NCBI GenBank assembly: GCA_019054805.1
Contig: JAHQIY010000001.1
Span: 5,408,501-5,472,500 of the forward strand
Length of the DNA: 64,000 bases
Direction: 5' to 3'
From: Brachionus manjavacas
Lineage: Eukaryota; Rotifera; Eurotatoria; Ploima; Brachionidae
The position numbers were made by a program, and so were the translations under genes. Shown here piece after piece: positions 45,074 through 55,500 of the stretch; position 1 is the first letter of the stretch; each line of letters opens with the position of its first letter. The notes beneath the pieces were generated by a model that made no database searches, was not told the DNA's origin, and was given only the letters and a program-made list of their open reading frames with translations.

Positions 45074-45380
45074 ATATAATAACTGTCTCTATTCTATCCT
45101 AGTATATCAATTTATCTGAAAAAAAATCACTCATCTCCTTTTCATGTCCCTTTTTGAGTAACGGCTCCGATCTGACATAGAGGCTACTGCATCAAAATGA
45201 TCATCTACTCCGCAATTATTACCCAGTCGAAACTGGTCGCCCTATTTTTATGATGAAAAAGGTTTTACCCTTCGCCCCGTATTGCAAAGATATTTTGAAG
45301 AATTTTTCATCCTCAGCGGGTTTTGAACCCTCGATCCTCTGCTTGCATGACTAACACGCAAATCATTCGGCTATACGGGC
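45074..45380 (-). mobile_element. tRNA-derived SINE with 17-bp target duplication
   Basis: Read on the minus strand it begins GCCCGTATAGCCGAATGATT (box A-like) and has a box B GGTTCAAAACC about 50 bases in (GAGGGTTCAAAACCCGC), as in tRNA genes. A ~230-base unrelated body follows and a short TTATTATAT end. TAATTTTTGTAATTAAT occurs at 45057-45073 and again at 45381-45397, immediately next to both ends: a perfect 17-base target duplication. An internal ATACGGGGC could pair with the 5' GCCCGTAT. A second copy is at 49145. The T-arm mismatch and long body argue against a real tRNA gene. Confidence 0.88.
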
Positions 45381-45439
45381 TAATTTTTGTAATTAATCTT
45401 TGTAGTGTGTTGAATTTTTCTTTATAAAAAACTTGGCAT

Positions 45440-46425
45440 CCTTGGTGTTTAATGCTTAATGTCTATTTCAATGTATTTTATGGAGTCACGAAAAACTCTA
45501 TCAACAACAAAAAAATCATCTTGATAAAACCAATTGTCTACTTCTATTTTTTTAGATATTTTGCATTTTTTTAGCATCATTATTTTTTCCGAATAGGAGA
45601 AAAGGACCAATGACATCAATAATTGTTCCATCAGGTGCTGAAACCAGCATTAACTTAAGCAAACACGGTTTCTTATGTTCACAAAAAGAAGCCTTTAGAA
45701 AATTGAAAGACCCTGAATTTTCAATGTATATATGACTAGCATCCTAAATTTTTACCACATCATCTCCATCAGCTTTTAATAAAACTTTCGCCATAGAAGT
45801 AGTATAAGTTTTAATTACTTCATAATTATTTCTTATATTAAAGCTCATTATTTATTAATTCTTTTACATGGTGAACACATTTTTTGTTTTTTGATCATAA
45901 GAAGCTTACGGGAAAAATGCCGAAAATTTTTTTGCTTTCACTTGTTCGTTAAAAAACACAAGTAGCTAGTAGCAGGTTTTGTAAAGGTTTCTATGGCACT
46001 CTCCACAAACCCATTTGCAAGTGGTATTATCAATAAATTATTTACTGTTAAAAGGTTTTTAACAGTAAATTATTTATAATAAATTAAAAAAAGATAGAAA
46101 ATAATTAAATGGAGAATATTAAGTCTAACATACCTTTTTAAGTAATTTCAAAAAATTTGTTTCATTGGTAATATTAGATTAATTAAAAAAATACAATTTT
46201 ATTAAAAATTTCATTTAAAATTAAATTGTAGAAAAAATATATATTTTTCCATTTATTTTTTTTTCTAATTAAAATACAAATTAATTACGTTTTTTAATTT
46301 CTGATCTTATCAAAAGGCATTCTCAAAAGACACAAGCGAGTGTTTCCTGGGATGTCGTGATCACGCATTCAACTAATGTTGTTTGATGATGTTGCTTCAT
46401 CTTGTCTGTAAAATAAAACACAAAA
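45440..46425 (-). pseudogene. DDE transposase remnant (Harbinger/DDE_Tnp_4-like)
   Basis: Minus strand, about 45760-45560: DASHIYIENSGSFNFLKASF, CEHKKPCLLKLMLVSAPDGT, IIDVIGPFLLFGKNNDAK. This spacing (DAxxIYIxxS, then APDGxIIDVxGPF, then NDA) is that of plant/animal DDE_Tnp_4-type transposases, and the two Asp positions are kept. Upstream at about 46010-45950 is a Cys-rich word, CKWVCGECHRNLYKTC. A possible first exon lies at 46425-46310 (after TTTTATTTTACAG) reading MRDHDIPGNTRLCLLRMPF. Stops and a frameshift near 45600 break it. Confidence 0.55.
46033..46077. repeat. 21-bp inverted repeat (20/21 paired)
   Basis: ATAAATTATTTACTGTTAAA(A), loop GGT, then the complement with one mismatch. It lies inside the DDE remnant region. 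Confidence 0.85.
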
Positions 46426-47335
46426 AAGTGTTTCGGGATTGGCACCTAACTTAATGTTTCTATATATATTATTTTGTTTTAACTTGTTTTTTTGACTCAT
46501 TATTATTATTTGAAAAATAAAATATTAAAAAAAATAAAGCATTAGCTTCTTAGTGAACTTAATATTTCCCGTCTTAGCATTTTTAATATGTTGTTAAGAA
46601 GCAAAATATTTTTTAAAAAAAGTATCTTTGAAAATTTTTGAATTGGGGACATTTTACTCCAGAGACTCTTAAAGACGTTTTGGTAATCAGAAAGATAGTA
46701 TTGAGGTACCGGTGACAAATATGAGAAGTGGTCATTATGAGGGACTCTTAAGAAATCAGACGGCAAAAGAATGAGACAAATTAAATCTAAAACTGAACTA
46801 AATATTAATTATCGATGGATTGGAATCAATGCTCGGCGCTGAACAAAAAAGCATAGACCATCTAATGACAAAAGTAATCGAATGAATTAGTAATCGAAAG
46901 CAAGTGCATTAAATTAATCAGAAAGGGACTTAACACTGGTCTAAAGGGCATTGACAAGGTGAAAGAAATTTTAAAAAGATATAAATGATTCTCTTATTTT
47001 TTTAATAAATATTCAATATTCAAATTTACTTAATTATTTTATTATATTACTATTTTTAAATCACGGAAATTAATCAATAATAGTTACGTGAATTACCTAA
47101 TTAAAAAAACGAAATCAATTAAATCAAGAATGGACCAAACTAATAGACAGTTAGCCATTGGTACGATAGGTACCAAAAATTTAGCAAAGACCGCCACTTG
47201 TATTTTAAAACCTGATTCGTAAATTATCATGTATATTTTTATTAACTTTATATTACTTTTTGTATTGCCTAATTTGGCCTAATCTCTGTAAATAAATAAA
47301 TATTATGAATTTGCTATATTTTTTAGGGTATGATT
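46426..47335. other. Spacer before the H2B 3' end
   Basis: A 74-codon minus frame at 46766-46542 (FLRVPHNDHFSYLSPVPQYY) is not recognised. At 47253-47290 GCCTAATTTGGCC and a following TAAATAAATAAAT look like another retroposon tail. Confidence 0.35.
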
Positions 47336-47351
47336 GGCCTTGAAAAAGGCC
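47336..47351 (-). terminator. Histone mRNA 3' stem-loop (H2B)
   Basis: GGCCTTTTTCAAGGCC on the minus strand, 32 bases after the H2B stop; identical to the H2A stem-loops. Confidence 0.93.
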
Positions 47352-47382
47352 GGGGTTATTAATTGAAATAAATCTGATTTTT

Positions 47383-47751
47383 TTATTTGGAACTGGTGTA
47401 TTTGGTTACAGCTTTAGTTCCTTCGCTAACCGCATGCTTGGCCAATTCACCTGGTAAAAGAAGACGAACTGATGTTTGAATTTCACGACTCGAGATGGTC
47501 GAACGACCATTGTGAGTCGAAAGTTTAGATGCTTCAGAAGCTATTCTTTCAAAAATGTCATTGACAAACGAATTCATTATGCTCATGGCTTTGCTTGACA
47601 CACCAGTATCCGGATGGACTTGTTTCAAAACTTTGTAAATGTACACTGAATAAGTTTCCTTTCTTTTCTTTCTTCGTTTTCCATCTCCTTTGGCTCCTTT
47701 GACTGGTTTTACGGCTTTTTTGGCTCCTTTGCTTGGCGTTTTTGGGGGCAT
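47383..47751 (-). CDS. H2B: Histone H2B
   Basis: 122 aa, intronless: basic tail [20 protein letters not shown], histone fold from [40 protein letters not shown], and the classic end [20 protein letters not shown] + KYTSSK with the ubiquitylatable Lys. A small oddity is [16 protein letters not shown] where most animals have LAxYNKRSTITSREIQ. It is divergent from the H2A at 48135, with 383 bases between the two ATGs. Stem-loop downstream. It pairs with H2A in the nucleosome. Confidence 0.97.
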   Translation of the reverse strand: MPPKTPSKGAKKAVKPVKGAKGDGKRRKKRKETYSVYIYKVLKQVHPDTGVSSKAMSIMNSFVNDIFERIASEASKLSTHNGRSTISSREIQTSVRLLLPGELAKHAVSEGTKAVTKYTSSK

Positions 47752-48134
47752 TTCTTCTTTTGTTGAATCAAATGTTAATTATTTTTCTTGACATGTTCCA
47801 AAACTTGCTATGATATTTAATTCAGAATTTTGAATAGAAATATTATGAACAAAATCAAAAGAGTCAAAAGTTCAAGGTTGTAAATAGAGTTGTTCGAAAT
47901 TTTTAAAAAAATTTTGACCGGAAATAATTTTTGGATCCAATCTAACAATTGAATGTTTATAATTGGTTTAATCGAATCGATTTGACCTCTGTTTTTATGC
48001 AAATTAAGTTTAAACTAAAATATTTATTGTGAATAAATTTCTAATTTTGCTTTAATAATATAAATAGATCCACTTTTCCAATAAAAAATAAATAAATTTT
48101 CTAATTCAATCTACCAAGCAAACAAGGAAGCAAA
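47752..48134. promoter_or_regulatory. Divergent H2B/H2A promoter
   Basis: Shared 383-bp spacer. For H2A: octamer ATGCAAAT at 47997-48004, TATA box TATAAATAG at 48059-48067 (67 bases before the ATG). ATTGG at 47962-47966 and again near 47932-47936 could serve as CCAAT elements. No clear TATA is seen on the H2B side. The H2A-proximal 310 bases are duplicated in inverted form at 27142-27446. Confidence 0.75.
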
Positions 48135-48524
48135 ATGTCAGGACGAGGCAAAGGAGGAAAAGTAAGAGCCAAAGGCAAAACAAGGTCGTCGAGAGCTGGT
48201 CTTCAATTTCCAGTTGGTCGTATTCATAGACTGTTGAGAAAAGGTCATTATGCCGAGAGAGTTGGTGCCGGTGCTCCAGTCTACTTGGCTGCTGTTCTAG
48301 AATACTTGAGTGCTGAGATTCTCGAACTAGCCGGCAACGCTGCAAGAGACAACAAAAAAACAAGAATCATACCGCGTCACTTGCAGTTGGCCATTCGAAA
48401 TGACGAAGAATTGAACAAATTGTTGTCTGGTGTAACAATAGCCCAAGGTGGTGTATTGCCAAACATTCAATCAATTCTATTGCCAAAGAAAGCTGAAGAA
48501 GGTCCCAGTTCCAAAGCCGAATAA
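48135..48524 (+). CDS. H2A: Histone H2A
   Basis: 129 aa, the same protein as at 26752-27141, differing only by a few silent bases. It is the partner of the divergent H2B, so this is most likely the ancestral arrangement and the 26.7-kb gene the copy. Canonical, with stem-loop. No SQ motif at the C terminus. Confidence 0.98.
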   Translation: MSGRGKGGKVRAKGKTRSSRAGLQFPVGRIHRLLRKGHYAERVGAGAPVYLAAVLEYLSAEILELAGNAARDNKKTRIIPRHLQLAIRNDEELNKLLSGVTIAQGGVLPNIQSILLPKKAEEGPSSKAE

Positions 48525-48552
48525 GCATTAAAATTTATGTTTTAAACCCCCA

Positions 48553-48568
48553 GGCCTTTTTCAAGGCC
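48553..48568 (+). terminator. Histone mRNA 3' stem-loop (H2A)
   Basis: GGCCTTTTTCAAGGCC, 29 bases after the stop, followed by AGACAAAATC, as in the copy at 26708. Confidence 0.93.
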
Positions 48569-49144
48569 AGACAAAATCTAATAATTAAAGCAATTTAAAA
48601 GCATTACAAAAATATCTTCCAACTTATTATAGCCAACTGTTTCGTATGAGAAAGACTTAGATATTAAGTCATATTAAATTTTTTCTTAATTTTCAATTTG
48701 ACCTCTTATCGCAAAGATTTAAAATGCTGTAAACAAAAATTATTATTTATCTAGCAATGAAACCTAAAAAAGTGATTTTTATTAAACTTATAAAAACAAA
48801 ATTTTTTCGATATCTTTTTGATTTTCTTTCAAACATTAACATTTAAGAGAAAATAGAATTAATTAATATTTTTAATAATTAAAATTCTTAATAATGTGCT
48901 GAAACCAACCATTTCAAAACCAATCAACGATTAATTAGTTTTTAATCGGAATCTATTTAACTTCGTGCTGAAATATAAAACGAATTTGTGGAAATTTTTA
49001 GGAATAATGTTAGAGAACACAAGTAAGGTAGAAAAAATTAAAATGGCTAGTATGTCATAGGTCTTTTAAATATTCAAATATAAAGCAAAGGCTAGAAGTG
49101 GTTTTTATTTAAAAAATTGTCTTTTCTACTTAAAAAAAAAACTA
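48569..49144. other. AT-rich spacer
   Basis: No gene seen; homology with the 26.7-kb H2A block ends near 48575. Confidence 0.45.
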
Positions 49145-49290
49145 GCCTGTATAGTCGAATGATTTGTGTGTTAGTCATGCAAGCAAAAAATCAAGGACTA
49201 AAAACCCGCTGAGAGTGAAAAAAATCTTCAAAATATCTCTGCAGAATAGCTATCGTCTCCCTATTATCCGCTAGGTCAGAAAAAGGACAA
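49145..49290 (+). mobile_element. tRNA-derived SINE, second copy
   Basis: Begins GCCTGTATAGTCGAATGATT and tracks the SINE at 45074-45380 through GTGTTAGTCATGCAAGCA and AAAACCCGCTGAG to CTTCAAAATATCT. After that it is rearranged or deleted, with AGGTCAGAAAAAGGACA near the end. Its box B has decayed to GGACTAAAAACC, so it is older than the 45-kb copy. Confidence 0.8.
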
Positions 49291-49543
49291 ATACATATTT
49301 AATTCAATCATGAGATAAAATGGCCATTAAAGAATACTAATGAAATAATTCTGTTTCAGTTTTATTTCATAGCTTCAAATTAAAACTTTAAAAATTAAAA
49401 ATAATGTATTTTATAAAAACTCATTTATTTGGTTTGAAATATCGAATTATTTATTAAATGCAAAAAGTTTTAAAAAAAATTTAAAAATTCCATCACAACT
49501 TGTTTTTAAATTCCATTCAAAATATTTACTTTATTCAAAATAT

Positions 49544-52500
49544 TCACAACTCATCATCTTGATCACTATTAGCCAAGAACTCATCATTAGAACTATCATC
49601 CGAATCTCTTTTCTTTTTTCTTTTTTTATTCGATAGTTTTTTGGCCGAGCTCGACAACCCGCGCTTATGTTTGGACTTTCGTGGCGTGGCACTCACTGAA
49701 TCCTGACCACTTGCATTTCCACCTGGTGTACTCGTCACTGATCTTGTCTTTTCAATGCCTTCATACAATTTTTGCTGCAAAAGACTTAATTTAGGCTCAC
49801 AACCAGGCCTAATTACTTTGGTCTCATCTGTTTTTACAGCTTCTTCTTGATCTATCGTCAATATCAATTCCTTAAACTAAATTAAATTTTATAAGTATTG
49901 TTTAAAGGATTTAGAAAAGTTAATTGATGAGATGTTTATTTTTTCAAAGAAAATCAAAGTGTCAAAAGTTAAAGTCTAGGTCTGACTAATGTTAAAAAAT
50001 GAACTTTTCTTTTATTTTAAAGTTGGTCTTTGCTCTTTTAAAAAAGATGAGGATTTTTTCAAAAAATTTTATTTTAGTTTATTTAAATCTAGTGAATAAT
50101 CGTATTTTAATTATTTTCACCTTATTTTAATCTTGCAGCATTTAAACATAAAGAGTCTATTTTTGCCTTATTGCTTGTATTTAACTTGTTTTCACAAACT
50201 TCCAAACCAAAATACCATATAACACTTGCTAGATGTGAGCAACATCCTACAGTTCTTGCACCCACTTTACAATCACAATACCATGATTTTAGAGCATAAA
50301 GTGTAAATAGATACAAATTAAAGCATATGCAAAGAAATAATAATTTCAATAATCTTTTTAAAATAAATTGTTGCTAAATTTGTTTAATTTTTAGCTTTTA
50401 ACTCAAGCAGATTTTGAAGGAAACAAAAGGGACGGCTGAAAATTTGTCAGTTTGTAAAGTTTTTGATGCGCTTTCAGAATCGTAGTCGATCTTATTGTAA
50501 AAATTAAGGGAAGGAATCAAAACTCAACTTTGAATTCCAAAAAAGTCGATTTTTCTTATTATTGTGTATTACTTGGCCAAAAATAATTACAATAATTATG
50601 ATTATATTATACTATTGTAGCTTATAGTCTCAGCTATCAATAGAGGGTCGATTATTATATCAAGCTTTTGTATTCATTAGTTATATGAATTTGAATACTA
50701 CTAACTTTTTTGAGTTGGTCAACTTCCGGCCCCCAGTGCCCAAAGAGGACATAATTTAAAAATAAAAAATCAAGTGCACTTTAATGTATTTTTGGTCGTA
50801 GAATTCAAATATTATAATAATTTTTTAAGAAAAATGAAAAATCAAAGTTAGATTTTCAGGTTCAAAATGTCCTTTAAATCGCCAGAATTGGCGTTAATTG
50901 AATCTAATAAATAAATAAATAAATTAGATGGTGTGCACTCCGCAATGTGCATTTTGATTTTCCAGAGTCTATCTTTTTATTTAACATTGAATGTTAAATC
51001 CAAAAATGTTTCTCTGCATTAATTCAATTATGAAAAATATATTTATTTCATACTTTATACTTTGTATGATCATTTTGTGTATCAAAAATTGGAAATAAAC
51101 CTCAAAGTTCCGTTTTTTAAACATATAGACCGGCTTTTCAGAAGAACATATTGAAAAGGATGCATATTAACCCGTTATTTCAATAATTAAATTATGAAAT
51201 GGATAATCAGATTAAATAATTAAATTATTAATTTTAATTTTAACATGTATTTTTTTAAGTTAAATTAATGCTGGTAATTAAATTTAAATCTGTTGGGAAT
51301 CTATTTTTATTTTTATTTTTTTTACCTATTGAAACCAGTTTTAATTAAAGAAAAAAGATCTGTAAATTTAAGTTTAAAATTTCAAAGCAATAGGACTTTT
51401 AGTTATAATACAAAATAATGCATTATTTTGCCCGTAAATTCTACTTAGTTATGTGATCAAGACTGATCACCTATTACGTGACCAGTAAATATGTGTTAAA
51501 CTTAAAAAGATTTATTAAATTATGTGACTAACAAAAAAAAAACGTGACGTGATAAAATTAATTTTTTGAATTCGATTAAAAAAATTTTAATCAATTTTTA
51601 AGTAAGCCGATTTATTAAAATCGATTATAAAGGATTTTTTATTTAATTTTTTAATGATAAACCTTTCCAAAATATGAAAAAAAAAAGGGTTAATTTTAGT
51701 AGATTGTTTTTATTTTTTAAACGCAGATTTAAATTATTCTATTATATAAAATTTTAGTTTAAAAAATTGAGAATTTTTTTTTTGATTATTTGATAAAATT
51801 CACTCAACTTTTTATACAAAAATCTTAATATCATTGACTTTTAATTTATGTGGCGAATTTTTTTATTCTAAATTTTTTGATCGCAAATTTTCTAGTTAAA
51901 ATAAACCCGATTTTTCATTATGAAGAAATAAGAAAACATGATTAAATATTTTTTTTCGAATAACTATTGAATTAAAAATGGTTAAGAACCAGAGTTGTTC
52001 CTCAAGCCTCAAGAATTTTTTTTAATGAGTAAAAAGTCGTCTTAATTTGACTTGAATTTCTTATTCAGTAAAAGTTAAATAATTGATTTCATTTTTACTA
52101 AATTATAAAAATCTCGAAATAACAACCTTATTTAGATGTAATTTCGAACATCTTGAATCTTTAATTTTTTTTCAGTTTATTAAAAATATTAATTAAGAAT
52201 AATATTTTAGCTTATTGACATTTTGAAATAGAGTTATGAATATGACCGAATAGTCTTTAATTTCATTGTAATCGAAAAAAATCATCTCAGGTAGTAAAAT
52301 TCAACAAAAAAATCTGAATAAAAAAAGCCATGAAGTCAAAGTCAAGTCTGGATTTTAAAATTATTTGAAATCAAAGTCTGACTTTGACCCAAAAATTATA
52401 CGATTCTGACTTTAAAGTTTGACTTTTGACCAACTCTTATTTATCTCTATTTGAAAGAAAAAAACCGATGAAAATTTAATATTTCATCGATGTGACATAA

Positions 52501-55500
52501 TGAATCTGCTCACTCCTCATCAATGATAATTCGATGAATTTTTTTCATTGATGCAATATCAAATTTTAATTGACAGGGTTGGTATTGCAAATCTTTTTAT
52601 TTTACCAGAATTAATTTAACTTAAAAAATGACAATTAAATTTTATTTTTTGGAAAAAGTTTTGTTAGATTTGAAAATATTTTTAAATTTTTTGTTCCAAT
52701 TTGGTAAAAATGGAAGCAACTTCTTCTAAAAATAATTAATGTGAATAAAAAAAGCTCTTAAATGATACCATTTTCAAAAATATAATTTTATTTGTTTTAA
52801 TCGAACCCAAATAGCGCTCGTAGTTCTAAAATTTTATTATTGAAGCATCTCCAATATAGAAATTTTTTGTCTTTTGTTGAACCTTTAGGCTTTTAGTCAT
52901 TGAGGTTTATTAAATTAAAAAAATTAAAAATTAAATAAAATTATTCAACTTTTTTTTTGATAAAAATTTTTTTACCAGTACACCACTAAAACTTAGATAA
53001 GAGGACATGTGTCAATTATAGATAAAGTTGTCCCAGAAGTTTTGGAGATTTTTACTATTTGAACTTATATGCACAAAATTTATTCATATTCAGTCAAAAT
53101 TGGTTAGAAACCAGCTAAAGGAAAAAAAATTCTAATTTTGACTTAGCCTTTTGACCAACTCCGACTTAAAGTCATAAAATTGTCACAGCAACAACAACTA
53201 GATAAAACAAACTTACTTCCAAATACTCGTTGACCAAAGACTCCTTTAATTTGTCAGTTTGTAGAGCGTCATTTCTGTATCGATCAATGTAGTCGATAAT
53301 CTGTTTAGGATTGAATTTACGGTTGGTCTTGCGAGATGTCAAAGGCCGATCGTTTACTTTGGCCGAATCGCAAGGCGAATAGCTTTGTATGCGCGAGTCA
53401 TTTATTGTGTACACTTCTTTGAGAAACAATTTTAATATCAAAAGCAAACAACATCCTTGAGCTTTGTACATGCATTGTTTGAGTGCGCTTAAATCGCTTG
53501 GCAAATTTTGGAACACACTTTCAAAGGTTTGGTCATCTTCGTCTTCTATTTGGGGCACTTTGGCCGCCGCTCTCACTTCTTCCACTTCTTGCGGACACTC
53601 CAATTGACTGAGCATGTCAAAATTGTTCTGCACGCTGGCGCCACCGCCATTGTCCCTGGGCAACGCTTCAGCGTCACTTTTGTCGCTCAAGTTTTCCTTG
53701 AACGTCTGCAGCAAATTGATGCCCGTGCACGAAATTATCAAGTCGATTTGATGTATTATGAACAAGGGCTCGTCTAGCAGCTGATAGGGAAAATAGGCCA
53801 GATTGTCGGCAATGAACACTTTGTGCTCCAGGGTGGTGTGATTGCTGGTCGACGAATCGTCAAACATTTTGAGCAATTGCTGAACGAACGCCCGACGATA
53901 CGACCGATTCGAGCGTATCAACGAATACAAGTGATGATTTAGACTGAGCACTTCGCCATTCTCGCTAAAGCCGCGCACAACGCTCTGACCGTTTGTGCGC
54001 ACACATTTGTGCAGCATGAACGACACGTTGACGCCGGCGATCGATTTCGACTGCACAAAATTTGGATGCGCCTTTTGCAAATTGGTCAAGTGCACCAGCG
54101 ACTTGGTCTGTATTTTGATGTCAATATCGGTTGTCATGGCAACCAAGTAGGGTACACACTCGATCGGATAGACAAGGCCTTGGTTCAAGATCATGCTCAA
54201 ACAAGTGAACACACTGAGCCGCACCTGAACTTTGCTGGTCAAGTACGAGTCCAGTATGGGCTTCAGATAGCACTGCACAATGGTGGACGCCATTCCGGAC
54301 TGCACGTCCAGCATCTCTTTCAAATCGTCCTTGCAATGCGACTTGGCCAATTGGGCGCTCTTCACCAAATTTCGCTTGTCCTCTTCGCTCAAATAATCGG
54401 TCAAATTGGCAAAGACCTGGGCCTTGAGCGCAAACGGCACTCTAGTCTCGTCCGACTTGATATACTCCAAGTACAAGCACTTCACTTCGTCTCTGATCAT
54501 GTACTCGCTGTTAGTGGTCAGAAAAAAGCCCAAGCCCAGCAGCGACTTGAGCTGCAAATCCGGGTCAAAGGTGGCCTTGACAAAATGCATGAACAAATCG
54601 AACAGGTTGTCTTTGCTGCACACATTGAACTGTTTGAATTGAGCCGAGTCCAGGTCGAAGTGTTTGGACAAAAGGCCGAGCGTGTACAAGACCCGATAGA
54701 GCATGGACTTGGCATGGGAATCGATGCGTTGATCGGTCTTGACACTCTGACGCAAATACACAGCATTCTTGTAAAATTTGCTCAAACAATCAGCCGCCAG
54801 TTTAAAATTGTGACTAAGCTTGTTGACCACATTGCCCAAACAACTAATACAACTGCTCACAATCATCATGCCACTCTGGAATATCAACTTGCACAAGCTT
54901 TCCTCGAGCGCGAGCAAAAAACTGTTTGACGGCGATTGCAGCAGCGGGACCACGCACTCAAGAATGCGTGCCGCACTGTTTATGATCAACGAGTCGGTTG
55001 GACTCGTTGATTTGATGTTCAAATAGGGAAGCAGGGTCTCGGCATGAGCGACCAGATAGTCGGGCTTTATTTTGCTGAGCAGATAGAGAGTGGCCAGTGA
55101 CGAGACCAGCTGACCGGTGTTAGAATTGGCCTCGGTGCTGAGCACATTCTCGATCAGACAATCAACTATTTGCTTGCAGGATCGTTCCACTTCTTTGGAT
55201 CTGTTTAGTAAGAGCTCTTTTTCGCCCGAGTCCTTGCTGATGGTGGTGCTGGTGCTGATGGTGTCGTCACTTTAAAAAAAATTGTTTAAAAAAATTAAGA
55301 ATAAATTTAGTTAATTATTAGGTCAGGTGTTATTCGTTTTCATCTATTATTCAACATTTTCTTTTCTTCAAAAAGTAATTTTTGCTTTCAATTTTCGTTT
55401 AATTTTTCATTTTAAACGATATTTTCCAGAGCAAATGACAATAATATTGTCAAAAATGATAGGATTTACTGTTATGAAGCAATTTTGAATTTCTAGATAT

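Larger units (their letters stand above)
49877..53216. other. NIPBL intron 3 (3.3 kb)
   Basis: AT-rich, with a SWIM-like fragment, a LINE-end hairpin and AAGTC MITE material listed separately. A further MITE-like end is at 53125-53165 (GACTTAGCCTTTTGACCAAC). No nested gene is supported. Confidence 0.6.

Noticed and set aside
45310-45380. A functional tRNA gene
   Set aside because: Boxes A and B are present, but the T stem is mismatched, no clean acceptor stem closes at tRNA distance, and the unit continues into a SINE body with target duplications.
51440-51560. Relative of the 4573-5386 TIR element (GTGATCA-type words)
   Set aside because: It shares only short TGATCA/GTGACC words, with no recognisable inverted ends; too weak to call.
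54009-54929. 306-codon plus-strand open frame
   Set aside because: It is antisense to NIPBL exon 3. The exon is GC-rich and stop-poor on both strands, and the antisense protein has no recognisable domain.
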